A stretch of 50,994 nt of DNA from Planctomycetota bacterium (GTDB taxonomy: Bacteria; Planctomycetota; Planctomycetia; Pirellulales; Pirellulaceae): contig VGZA01000043.1 of assembly GCA_016872775.1 (NCBI GenBank), positions 1-50,994 of the forward strand, given 5' to 3'. The notes under the pieces were generated by a model that worked only from the letters and a program-made list of their open reading frames with translations, was not told where the DNA came from and ran no database searches. The number at the start of each line of letters is the position of its first letter. Position 1 is the stretch's first letter. Made by a program: the position numbers and the translations under genes. Positions 7,345-19,300 of the stretch are shown one piece after another.

Positions 7345-9828
7345 TCAATGATTGAACAGGAATTCCTTGGTATTGATCAACGCCCAAACGATATCTTCGT
7401 AAGCCCGTTTGGGATCCTGCACATTCTTCTCCAGGTGCGCGACCGCGATCGCCGTTTCGTCCGAATTCGGTTCACGTCCAAAAGTCGTCAGGTAAAGCTC
7501 GCGGATCTTCTCGGGGTGCGGACGCTGCGCGTCCTTCGCCAGGACGTCGGCGCGGGCATTCGCCGCGGTCAGCTTGCCTTGAATTTCCGCCGAATTCAGC
7601 AGATGCAGGCTCTGGGCGAGATTCGCTTCCGACGAACGCTCGCATTCGCAAGCGCTGCTCGACTCGGGCCGTCCAAATACAGTAAGGAAATACGAGCTGA
7701 ATCCGTTGTCCGGCAACTGAATCGCACGCGTTCCCGCCGGAATTGGCCCGAAATTCGTGGCCGACAGCGTCACTTGATCGATGGCATCCAGCAGAACTTC
7801 CGCATTCAATCTCTTGGGGTAAAAACGCGAAAAATTCTGTTTGTCATCCCGGTTCCACTCGTTCGGCTCGGCGCTCAACTGATACACATGCGACGAACAG
7901 ATCGTGCGCACGAGGTGCTTCAGGTCGAATCGGTGGTCGACAAAATCCTTGGCCAGGGCATCGAGCAGCGCCGGGTTCGACGCCGGATTGGTGACGCGCA
8001 TATCGTCTTCCGGATCGACCAGGCCACGACTGAAAAAGTGTTTCCAATAGCGATTCACGACCGACTTCGCGAAAAAGGGGTTCGACGGATCGGACATCCA
8101 ATCGGCAAGTAACACCCGTGGGTCGACATCGGCGGAGGGCTGCAGGGTGCTCGAACCCAATCCGGTCGGCTTCACGTCTTTACCCGTCTTGGGATTCCGC
8201 GACTGGGCAACACCGACCCGATGGAAAATGCGTTCCTCGTTGGCCAGGTAGCCTTTCTTACGACCAACTTGACTGAAAAAGGCGGAGAATCCGTAATAAT
8301 CCTCCTGGCTCCACTTTTCGAACGGATGATGGTGGCAACGAGCGCATTGGATTCGTAAACCGAGGAACAGCTGGGCCGTGTCCTCGACCTGTGCCGATTG
8401 ATCTTTCACTTCGCGATACCAGGCCACGGGCGGATTACGGCCCACCTCGCCTGATGCCGTCAGCACTTCGCGCACGAATTGATCGTAGGGCTTATTGTCG
8501 AGAAAACTCTGGCGCATCCAGTCGTGGAAGGCGTACGTCGCGCCTTTGTCGGTGTCCTGGCGACGTTTGTTGCGGAGTATCGCGTTCCATTTGTTTGCAA
8601 AGAAGTCGGCGTAGTCCGTGCTGTCCAACAGCCGGTTGATCAGCCGCAGTCGGCGATCGGCAGCTTTATCGTTGCGGAACTCTTCAACTTCCGCCAATGT
8701 CGGTAATCGTCCGGCCACGTCGATCGTAACGCGCCGCTGAAAGGTCGCATCGTCCGCCAATTGCGAGGCGGGAAGGCCGAGCGCCTTCAATTTCTTGAAG
8801 ACTTCCTCATCCACAAAATTCACGGTTGGGGGCAGGTTCTCGACCGGCAGGCCGAGCGGCACAGTGGCGCGGAACACACCTACATGCCCCTGGTATCGGG
8901 CCATAATCGCCACGCTTCCCGCCAACTGCCCGGTCCGGATCAGTCCGGTTACCGACGCCTCGGCCATTTCGGCATCATTGGAATCGAATTGCGTCATGCG
9001 GGTGACGTCTTCGGACGAGCCATTATCGAAATGGGCGACAACGACGAGCTGCTGCGCCGTTTCGCGCTCCATTAACCGTTCGCGCGGAAGGACTTCGATC
9101 CCGACAACTTTCGGGTCAGAATCCTTGCCATACGGCATACCCTGCTCGATCCAGCGCTGCATCAAACGATAGGATGGCGACGTCAGGTCGATGCGGTGCC
9201 CCCCTCCGTGCGGTAACACCGCCGCCGCCTTCTGCAACAGCAGACTGCGATCCGGCGATGCCGGGAACAGCCGCCGGCCACGGCCTTCTTTTACCAGGTA
9301 CTCGTAATCCTCGGTCGGCTCAAATCCAAGCAACGAGAGCCGAAACCCATTCTGTCCACCCGACTTGCCGTGACAACCGCCGCCATTACAGCCGAATTTG
9401 GTGAAGATCGGTACGATCTGATTGGCGAAATTGATCGGGATATCCTGCTGGATGTTCGTCACCGTAGCCTGGATCGCCGTCACCAATCCCCCACTGGCCG
9501 TCGCGGTGATCTGCACCTCCCCTTCCTTGATCGGCGTGACATAGCCGTCGGCATCGACGGCGACAATGCCCTCGGGAGCCGCAACGTACTGCAACCGGTC
9601 GGTCAGGTCGCGGACCTGCCCGGAATCGTAGTTCCCCGTAACGATAAGTTGTTGTGCCGCATCCCGGCCGGCCAGCACGAAACGGCCTTCCTTGGCACGA
9701 CCTGTTTCGATCTGCAGTGCGGTCAGATTTCCAGGATTTCCTAACCCTGGAGCTTTGAGGGGCGCGGGATCAGCGACCAAGACGTTGCAGAAACCCAACA
9801 TTGCTACGATTAATAACGCGCGACGCAT
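7345..9828 (-). CDS. DUF1549/DUF1553 exported cytochrome-like protein with Ig-like domains
   Basis: An 827-residue protein. The start at 9828 (MRRALLIVAMLGF) has AAAGGA upstream and opens a clear signal peptide; an ATG seven codons upstream is less likely. After bacterial Ig-like (BIG2-type) modules comes the family hallmark C147-x4-C152-H153-G, then a second Ig-like stretch. DUF1549 (about residues 338-560) contains a true haem motif, C495-A-R-C498-H499-HH. DUF1553 fills about 567-825. These two domains are found almost only together and are heavily expanded in Planctomycetes and Verrucomicrobia; a redox or sugar-processing role outside the cytoplasmic membrane has been proposed for some. 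It is the first gene of the minus-strand set, followed by the PPC and WD40 proteins. The DUF1501 partner often seen beside such genes is absent here. Confidence 0.93.
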   Translation of the reverse strand: MRRALLIVAMLGFCNVLVADPAPLKAPGLGNPGNLTALQIETGRAKEGRFVLAGRDAAQQLIVTGNYDSGQVRDLTDRLQYVAAPEGIVAVDADGYVTPIKEGEVQITATASGGLVTAIQATVTNIQQDIPINFANQIVPIFTKFGCNGGGCHGKSGGQNGFRLSLLGFEPTEDYEYLVKEGRGRRLFPASPDRSLLLQKAAAVLPHGGGHRIDLTSPSYRLMQRWIEQGMPYGKDSDPKVVGIEVLPRERLMERETAQQLVVVAHFDNGSSEDVTRMTQFDSNDAEMAEASVTGLIRTGQLAGSVAIMARYQGHVGVFRATVPLGLPVENLPPTVNFVDEEVFKKLKALGLPASQLADDATFQRRVTIDVAGRLPTLAEVEEFRNDKAADRRLRLINRLLDSTDYADFFANKWNAILRNKRRQDTDKGATYAFHDWMRQSFLDNKPYDQFVREVLTASGEVGRNPPVAWYREVKDQSAQVEDTAQLFLGLRIQCARCHHHPFEKWSQEDYYGFSAFFSQVGRKKGYLANEERIFHRVGVAQSRNPKTGKDVKPTGLGSSTLQPSADVDPRVLLADWMSDPSNPFFAKSVVNRYWKHFFSRGLVDPEDDMRVTNPASNPALLDALAKDFVDHRFDLKHLVRTICSSHVYQLSAEPNEWNRDDKQNFSRFYPKRLNAEVLLDAIDQVTLSATNFGPIPAGTRAIQLPDNGFSSYFLTVFGRPESSSACECERSSEANLAQSLHLLNSAEIQGKLTAANARADVLAKDAQRPHPEKIRELYLTTFGREPNSDETAIAVAHLEKNVQDPKRAYEDIVWALINTKEFLFNH

Positions 9829-10058
9829 GGAAGTCCTTTCTTTCGGCATGGCGGGGGTCGGTCCCCGGAATCAGGTCGGTCCACCTGTTCTTCCGATCAC
9901 CAACCGTTCGTGGCAATCATCTTTGTGGCATGTATTTTGGCCCACATTCAAGCAAATTTCCCGCCGCGGTTCCATCATTGCTGGACCCGGGCAGCCTGGG
10001 ATTGGGGCCGGTATGTTGGGTCGATTATCACATTCCACGACCAATATTGCAAGGAAAG

Positions 10059-10094
10059 TTCCCGCCATGTTGACTGAATTCAACATGGCGGGAA
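10059..10094. other. Perfect 15-bp hairpin in divergent promoter region
   Basis: TTCCCGCCATGTTGA at 10059-10073 and its exact reverse complement at 10080-10094, with the loop CTGAAT. No T-run follows on the plus strand; on the minus strand CTTTCC follows. It may be an operator (a long dyad between divergent genes), a transcript-end hairpin or a small repeat element. Confidence 0.6.
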
Positions 10095-10159
10095 ATCTCC
10101 ACTCATTCGTACGACCGTCGCAGGCTGAAATCGGTCGTAAGTCGAGGCAATCAATTTCA

Positions 10160-10187
10160 TTGCAATGGGTTACCGGGCAATTATAAT
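10160..10187 (+). promoter_or_regulatory. Candidate promoter for the giant surface protein
   Basis: TTGCAA at 10160-10165 and a perfect TATAAT at 10182-10187, 16 bases apart, on the strand of the gene at 10373. This would leave a leader of about 175 bases. The -10 and its following bases, TATAATCCGAC, recur exactly at 43830-43840 before another gene. The call is by eye only. Confidence 0.4.
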
Positions 10188-10372
10188 CCGACTTTATTGG
10201 CCACAATCTGCGGATGGTTTGTCTATTTTACCCATTTTCACGGGCTGTCCAGGCTCGTAGAAACGGGACGAACTGATTACGCAAACTGGTACGCTGCCGA
10301 GGGTTTCGATCCGGACAGACCGGACTCAAGGGCGGCGGCCAAGTCGAAGTGTGACAAGTAAAGAGGCAATTC

Positions 10373-13300
10373 ATGACTTCCCGACGTTCAGACCATTCTG
10401 GTTCCAAGCGATCTACGTTGCGTGGCAAGGACGCGATGCGCCGCCGACTTATGCGCGGTTTCAACGTCGAGATCTTAGAGGATCGCCGGCTGATGGCGTT
10501 AGGGCCGCAGCTTGTCGGTATCCAACCGGATGACGGGCGCTTGCTGTCCCAGGGAGAGATCCTCAATGTCGCCCCGCTGGATTTGACGTTTCAGTTTGAC
10601 CAGGCGACGCAGCTCGATTTCGCCACGATGAGTGGGATTCAAATCTGGCGTTCGGGACTTGATAACCAGTTCAGCGCGGCATCGGTGTCATCTGATTTTG
10701 GTACCGCCGGTGCGGTGGAATTGACGTTTCGCGCCAAAGCGCTTGGACCGACGCAGAATGGAATCGCGCTGGCATTCAGCAAGGCCGATCTGGGTAACAA
10801 CGTTGCGCCGCGTTTGACGGTGACGGGAAGTTCCATTGCGGTCGTTCTGAATTCGAACGCACTGTTTCCGACGACAGGTCAGCGGTTGGTGGACGCGCTG
10901 AATGCGAACACCGATGCTTCGGCATTGCTTGTCGCGTCCGTGAGTCAGGGCTCGGCGACGGCAAATATCTCGCTTCCGGCAATCAACTATTCGCCGCTGA
11001 CATTGACGGGCGCCAATGCGGCGTCGGTCGTCAGCGACTTGGGGTCATCCAACGCGGTGCGATTTCGCTTTACAGCGACACCGTCGGGAGAAGCTGGAAA
11101 CGGAACGCAGCTGATTGTCAACAAGGGAAATCTGGGCATCGGAATTCGGCCGACGGTCGCGGTGAATGGCAAGATTGTCACGGTCACCTTGAACAACTCC
11201 ACAGGCAGTAAGTCGACGGCCACAGACCTGTTGAATGCGATCAACGGCAACACGGCCGCATCCGCGGTCCTGCAGGCAGCGATTATTTCGGGAAATCGGA
11301 CGGCCGATATCGCGACCAACGTCGTGAACGGCACGACTTTGACTCTGGCTGGTTCGAATGATGTTCTGGTCGTTCCTGGTTACGCGGGCCGCGGTCAGGT
11401 CGATCGCGAGGCGGTTTTGCGTTTCAAGGAAACGCTGGTCGACGACAAGTACCACATTGACGTTTTTGGCAGCGGACCATTGGCACTGCGGAACCAGAAG
11501 GGCGAGCCGTTCAACAACGGGCGGAATTTCCAGCGCGATTTTGAATTGGACCTGGGAGCGCAGGTGATTGCGATCGTGCCGCAGCCGGTCGATCGGGCGG
11601 TCAATGGGGTGTTGTCTCAGCGTCGCAATCAAATTGACGTCTATTTCAATAACGACGATCTGTTTCCGTCGCCCGTGCAGACGGGTCAGCTGGGCGTCAA
11701 CCCGTCGGTCGTCAATCCTTCGTTCTATCAACTGATCTTCACACGCGACACGGTCGAAAACACCGACGATGGTGCCCCCATTCTGCCGACATCGGTCGCC
11801 TACGACCCGGTGAGCGACAAGGCGGTGCTGACCTTCGCCACCGACCTGGACCTGCTGCCGACCGGCCCGGGAACCTATCGCCTGCGGATTGGCACGAACG
11901 AAGCGGCTCCACCGGTGCCGTTGCAACTTCGACCGGCGGCGGCGGCCACGTCCGATTTCAACACCGCCGGGCAGGTATCTCTACGATTCGATGCGGTACC
12001 TTCGGGCGAAGCGGGGCACGGAATTGCCGTGGTTGTGACCAAGGCCAATCTGGGCGCGGGAGTCGCTCCGACGATTTCCGTATTCGCCAATCGGGTCAGC
12101 GTGGTGCTGAACAATTCCGTGGGAAGCAAGACGACCGCGGCGCAGCTGGTGAACGCGATCAATACCAGCGTCACCGCGAGTGCGCTGGTTCGGGCCTCGA
12201 TCAGGGGCGGCGATGGCAGTACCGACATTGCGACCCCCAATATCACTTATTCCCCGATCAGCCTGCAATTTGTGGGCGGACTGGGTTCGAGTTTTGATAC
12301 CGCGTTGGACGTCGGAATGCTGGGCACGCAAGGCGTGATTTACAGTTCCGCGATTGATCCGCAGGTTTATTCGCTGCAATTCCCTGGGGATGTGGGGGAG
12401 CCTGGCCATCGGGAAATCAACATTCCGAGCGAACTGCATCTGCCCCAGGGCAGCGTCGACACCGACGCCGGAATTACGACGTTCAAATATAATTTCCGTT
12501 CCGACTACGGGTTCGATCCCCGCGGCAATCCGTTGTTCAACAACATCACCGCGAATCAGAAGGCCCGGGCCCGCGAAGTTTTTGAATGGATCAGCCAGGT
12601 GGCCGGCGTGCAGTTTGTCGAATCGGCGAACGATGGATTCATCGTTGTGACCGGCGACATGCGGGCCGTCAATCCGCTCATCGCGACCGGCCAGGGGTTC
12701 CCCTACAGCATCTCCGGCAATTCGGCCATTGGTCCTGCAGTGGTTCTGGACAACGCCGAGGCCTGGACCGACGGATACGGGCAGACCTGGCAGCAGCGGT
12801 TCGCCCACGAGCTGTTCCACATTCTGGGCCTGGGAAATTCGTTCGAATTGCCACCGGGGTCATTGATGGGCAACGACGGGCCGGCGCCGACAACGAATCC
12901 ACTCAGCAACGTCAACAGCCAGCAAGGCACAAACCCATCGGATCTGCAGTTCGATAACCCGGTCGAACCGGTGTTTCCCAGCCCGTCGGACGTTATCCAT
13001 CTGCAGCATGTCTATCGCCCCGAAGGCAAGGACATCGACCTGTACAAATTCCAGGTGAACTCCGTCGGCCTGCTGTCGGCGGAAACGATTGCGGAGCGCC
13101 GCTACGACTCGAGCCTGCTGAATACCGTGCTGCGGTTGTGGAAAGAGGTCGACGTCAAGAACAGCGCCGGACAGGTGGTGGGCAAAAAGAAGGAACTGAT
13201 TTCGCAGAACGATGACTACTACAGCAACGATTCGGCGATCAAGCTGCAACTCGATCCGGGCGCCTACTGGATCGGCGTCAGTGCCAGCGGCAATGCGGAC

Positions 13301-16300
13301 TATGATCCGACGATTGAGGACACTGGAATCGGCGGCCGGTCCGAGGGCGAATACGATTTGCGGCTGAACTTCCGGCCGCGCGCCACCTCCAGCATTACCG
13401 ATGCGACCGGTGTGGCCCTGGACGGGGACGGGGACGGGAAGCCGGGGGGCGTCAGCAACTTCTGGTTCCGGGCGGTCAGCGCGGCGAACACGCTCTTTGT
13501 CGACAAGTCGTTTCCTTCCAATGGCGGCGGAACATTATCGAGTCCAAGGAACAACCTCGCCTCGGCGCTGGCGACGGCGCAGAGCGGTCAGGTGGTACGC
13601 GTCCTGGGCAACAACGGCACGGACAATAACCCAACCACGCTGACCGACAATTTTGCCTACGAGATCGGTTTTGATGCGCGGGGCGCCGCGCTTTCGGATG
13701 GTACCACGCTGCAGATTCCTCGTGGCGTGACGATGATGGTCGATGCGGGAGCCATTTTCAAACTGCGCCGCTCGAGCATCGGCGTTGGAAGTTCCTCGGC
13801 CAGCATTGACCACAGCGGCAGCGCGCTACAGGTCCTTGGGACGCCCCAACGCAGCGTCTTTTTCACCTCGTACGACGACGCGACAATCGGCCGCGACACG
13901 AACCCGGACACGGTGCCTCCCACGCCGGGCAGCTGGGGCGGTCTGATTTTCCGCCGCGACATTGACGCCGCCGATCAGTCGCGCGTGGATCGAGAGCGGC
14001 AAGGCGTATTTCTGAATCATGTGAACCAAGCCGACATTCGCTACGGCGGCGGTAATGTCGTCGTCGATTCCGTCGCGCAGATTATCAGTCCGGTCCATCT
14101 GGTCGACGCGCGTCCCACGGTCTCCTTCAATTCCATCCTGTTCAGCGCCGATGCGGCGATCGCGGCCACGCCGAACAGTTTCGAGGAAACGACGTTCACG
14201 ACTCCCCAATTCCAGCGGGTTACCTTCACCGCCGATTACGATCGGGTCGGTCCCAACATCCATGGCAACCGGCTTGCCGACGCCAATGGCAATGCCAATT
14301 CCATCAACGGACTTGTGGTTCGCGTCGCGACGCCTGCCGGAAATTCCTTGCGCAAGCTGACCGTTTCCGCGCGCTTCGACGATCGCGACATCGTGCACGT
14401 CTTGCCGGAGAATCTGGTCATTGACGGCACGCCGGGAGGGCCGCTCGAGGAGATCAGCCAACCTTCGTTGGCGCTGGTGGTCGTCACGCGTCTGGTGGGC
14501 GGAGGAACGCTGAGTGCCGGATCGTATAACTACCGCATGACGTTCGTGGACGCCGCGGGGAATGAGGGGCCCCCGTCGTTGCCCACCAACAACGTCGCGG
14601 TTTCCAATGGCGATCGGGTGCGGCTGTCGAATCTGCTGACGGCTCCCGCCGGCTTCGTCGCGCGGCGGATCTACCGCAGCGCGGTCGGTCCCAACAGCCC
14701 CTACACCCTGATCGCCCAGATCAACAGTACCGACACGACCTTCACCGACGCCGGCGCTTCACTGAACGCGCTGCTGGACGAACGGGTGCGTGGCGAGCGA
14801 CCTCGCCTCGACGCGCGGCTCTCGATCGATCCGGCGCTGGTCGTCAAAATGAGCGGCTCGGTGATCTCGACCAACATGGGCGGACAGTTGATCGTCGAGG
14901 GACAACGCGGATTGGAGACGATTATCACGGCGCTCGGAGACGATCGGTTTGGCGCAGGCGGAACGTTCCTGACCAAGAATGATGGCCAGCAGAACACCGA
15001 AATATCGGCCAACAATCCCAACGCGGCGCGGATCGGCGACTGGGGCGGTTTGTTCATCGGGCCGTACAGCCAAGCCTCGATCGACAACGCCGTCGTCGCC
15101 TACGCGGGCGGACTGTCACGGGTGGAAGGGACGTTCGCTGCCTTTAATCCGATCGAAATCCATCAGTCCGAAGTTCGGGTCGCCAATACACTTTTTGAAC
15201 GGAATGAAATCGGGCTGGGAGGACAGGCGCCCACCGATCGTTTCGGGCGGGGATTCAACGACGCAGGTACGGTCTTTGTACGCGGCGCCCAGCCGACGAT
15301 CGTTGCGAACACGTTCCAGGACAATAAGGGCCCGGCGATTTCGATCAATGTCAATGCGCTCGATTTCGGACTGCACACCGACCCCGGCCGCTCGACCGGA
15401 CGCGTCGACCGCAGCCCCAAATACCAAGAGAATCAAGGCCCATTGATTCGCGAGAATCGGCTCGACAACAACGAAATCAACGGCATGGTTGTCCGCGGCG
15501 AGACGGTGAACACCGAAGTGGTCATGGACGACGTCGACATCGTGCATGTTTTGGGCGACCGGATCTACGTCAACGACTTCCACACCTACGGCGGCGTGCG
15601 GCTGGAGAGCAGTCCGCAGCAGAGCCTGGTGTTAAAAATGCTCAGCCTCGACAAGTCCGGGACCAATCCCGCGGTGCCCGACTTTGCCGGCTTTGTCGTC
15701 AACGGTCGGCCTCTGGAAATAACCGATCGCATCGGCGGCATCTTGAATGTCGTCGGGCAGCCGGGCTTCCCGGTCGTGATGACTTCCTTGCACGATTGTA
15801 CGGTTGGCGCCGGCTACACACCCGAGGGCGATCCGCAGAACGACACCGACAATTCGCATGCTTGCCGGGCAGGTACCGTCCCCACGGCGGCCGATATCAT
15901 CGTCTTGATGGGCGAGTCGGGATCGATGGCTTTCGCGCAGCAGTTCTCGGTGCAATTGATTAACGATCTGGAATTGGGGTTGCAGGCTCGAGGGATCGGG
16001 GCCAATCCGCTGCAGCCCAATCGCTACGGTCTGGTCGGGTTCGGTGGCGATACGATCCACGAGCCGGGCCACGCCCACCCGCTTGGCGCCAACGGCGCGC
16101 TGATGGGGAGCGCCGCCGAGTACGCGGTCGCAGCCGGCTCTCTGGTCGATACCGGCACGCTCCAAGATGGCTACTCGGCCATCGACCTGGCGATCAAGAC
16201 CTATCCGATCCGCCCGACCGCTTCGAAGTTCTTCCTGATCGTCACGAACGAGGATCGGGATGACTTGTTCCCGAACCTGACCTATGCCTCCACGTTGACC

Positions 16301-19300
16301 CAAGTCAATTCCGCCGGGTTTATCCTCGAAGGACTCTACGACATTGATATCTCCGATGGAAACGGCAACACCGCCGTGGCGATCGATGCGTCGGGAAATG
16401 CGTATGTCGCGAACGGCAGCGGCGGGTTTACCGTCAATCCGGGCGGCGTGATCAATTCCGCATCCGGTACCACCGTTACCGACTACGTCGACATGTCGTT
16501 CGCCACCGGAGGCATTGCCGGCGACATCAACCAGATCAGCCTGGGTGGCTTTGACACGACCAGTTTCAGCGCGGCAATGGTCAACACGATCGTCCGCCAC
16601 GCGTCGGGCATTACTGCGGCTCCCGGCGACTGGAACGGCATTGAGATCGAGCAGTTTGCCCACGATCGCAACGTGGCGATCGTGACCGAAAACGAATCGG
16701 CACAGGTCGTCTCCCCCGGGTCAAACTCCGTACCGTCGCGCGCACAGTACGTCGGCGGGCTCGGCTCCGGCGAGAAGTCGGCCGACGAAAATCGCCGTCT
16801 CGGCTACACGATCCACGGCAATCTGAGCGCCGTCAACGACATGGATGTCTACAGCTTCACCGCCGACGCGGGCACGGAAATCTGGCTGGACATCGATCGC
16901 ACGACGCGCGCGCTCGACACCGTGATTGAATTGCTCGACGTCACCGGCACGATTCTGGCGCAGTCGGATAATTCCGGCGCAGAACAATCGGGCCTGCAAA
17001 CCGTCTACACCGATGGAGTCACCCAGGCGTTTCCGATGCAGAAGACGCCTCCTTTCGAGGGACTCGACCGCTGGACAACCAATCCGCGCGACGCCGGAAT
17101 GCGGGTCGTGCTGCCGGGTCCGGTCGGAACGACCAACACGTATCACGTCCGGGTACGTTCGAGCAATCTCAAGGCGGGCAGTCCGGTAAGCGACCTGCGG
17201 GATCCGGCCAGGTTGGGCAACGGATTGACCTCGGGCGTATATCAGTTGCAGATGCGGTTACGGGAACTGGATGATTTCGGCGGCACGTCGGTGAACTTCG
17301 CCGATATTCGCTACGCCAACGTCGGAATCTCGATCAGTGGCCAGCCGACCCATTCTCCGCTCAGCGGGGAAGCGTCTGAGACGAGCGCCGTGAATGACGC
17401 GCTGGCGAGCGCTCAGCCGCTGGGAAATCTGCTGGCATCCGATCGGGGAACGGTCAGCGTCGCCGGCAATTTGACCGCGTTCAACGATGTCGACTGGTAC
17501 CGGCTGGATGTCGATTACCTAGAATTGGAAACGAACATTCTGAACACGGTGGGCGCAACGCTCGACATCGACTACGCCGACGGTCTCGCGCGTGCCGATA
17601 CCGTGCTCTCGGTTTACGACAGTACGGGCCGGCTGTTGCTGTTCAGCACCGATTCCAACGTGGCGGAAGACCGTCCCAGGCCGCTGGCCGGCGAGAACGT
17701 GAGCGACTTGAGTCGCGGAACGGTGGGAGCGCTCGATCCGTACATCGGCACCGTGAATCTGCGGACGGGGAATGCCAGCGACCCGCGCGGCAGCACCGGA
17801 CCGTACTTCATCGCCGTATCCTCCAATGCGCGGCTGCCCGGTGCTTTGGCCCAGTTCACCACCAAAATCCCGGCCAACCCGTTGGTGCGAATTGAACCGA
17901 TCAACTCAATCGCGCGCTTAGTCGAGGACCACATCGAGGATCTCGGCGAGATGGATCAGCCGTTGACCCCGTTTTCAACGTCGGCCACGCCGAAGCTCAC
18001 CAACCTCTTCGACAACAATAGCCCGATCGATTACACACTGGCAGATATCCCGCTCTATATCACGTTCGATAACAACTCACGTTTCGATCGTTCCACGCTG
18101 GCCACGGTGAATCCGTTCACCGGGCAGATTGAAACGATCGTCAATGCCAACGGCGACTTCTCTGGGGACTTTTTCCAGTTCGACGTCGGCGACATCGCCA
18201 TGCGTCGCGACGGCCGATTGTTTTCCTTCAGCCTGGATGTGGAAAATACCGGCAATCCCAATACACCTTCCGACGCGGCATCCGGCAACCTGTTGTTGCT
18301 CGATACCGGCACCGGCGCCGCCACGGTCATCGTCGACGACGAAATCATCACTTACGAGTCCGACAACGCGACGCCTCCGGCTCCCACCGAGGCGCACACA
18401 GTGAATGGCACGGCGGTCGGTTACGGCATTCAGTTCAACGCCATGACTTTTGCGCCGTTAGGATCGACCAACGTCGGGGCGGAGACGTTCCTGGCGGTCG
18501 GCAACCGCGGCGACGTCGGCATCTCCAATGGGGTGTCGACGAAGCGCAACATCATGTACTGGTTCACCAACGACGAGACGGGATTAAACCTCGGAACGGC
18601 GCTGCCGGACGCGGGTGAACGCTTGGATGGCGCCGCCACCAACATCCTGGAAGTCGGCCAGATCCTCACCGGCGGCCAGTTAATCGCGCCGGAAGCCACG
18701 ATTCCGCAGCTCGGGGACCCGAATCGCGCGCTGTTTAATGTCGAGGATCGATTGACGTTTGACGTGAACGACGGATTTACGACGACCACGTTCGAGTTCG
18801 ACGCTGGCCCCGAAGTCCAGCAGAATATCGATGTCACCAACCCGGCGCGTGTGATCCGCGACGGCAACTTCTTCATGCTGGACCCCAATCGCGATCCGGC
18901 CAGCACGCGCGACGAGACCATTTTCCAGTTTGATACCGGCGCGGTGATGGTGGTGAACGCCGGATCGGCCAGTTTCCAGGCGGGACAAACTTTCACGGTC
19001 AACGGCCTGAACGGAGTGGCGTTCGCCTTTGAATTCGTCGACGATAATGTCAACGGCGGAAATCCGCTCAATCCCAATGCAGTCACCGTGGACATCACCA
19101 ACAAATTGATGAATGCCTCGGCGGTGGCCGGTCAAATCGCGCTGGCGGTGAACGGCGCCGACGGTCTGGGCGTCACGGCGACGGTGGTCGGCCACCGTGT
19201 GTCGTTTGTCGGGGATCGCACCGTAACCGTCGGCCCCGGACTGGGGAAGAATCTGGTGGTGGAAGGCGATACGAATGTCGCTCCGATCCTGCAGGCAATT

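Larger units (their letters stand above)
9829..10372. other. Divergent intergenic region
   Basis: 544 bases between the start of the minus-strand DUF1549/DUF1553 set and the start of the giant plus-strand gene. I see no coding region. It holds the 15-base-pair hairpin at 10059-10094 and a promoter-like pair at 10160-10187 pointing at the giant gene. No convincing -10/-35 pair for the minus-strand set was found by eye. Confidence 0.7.
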
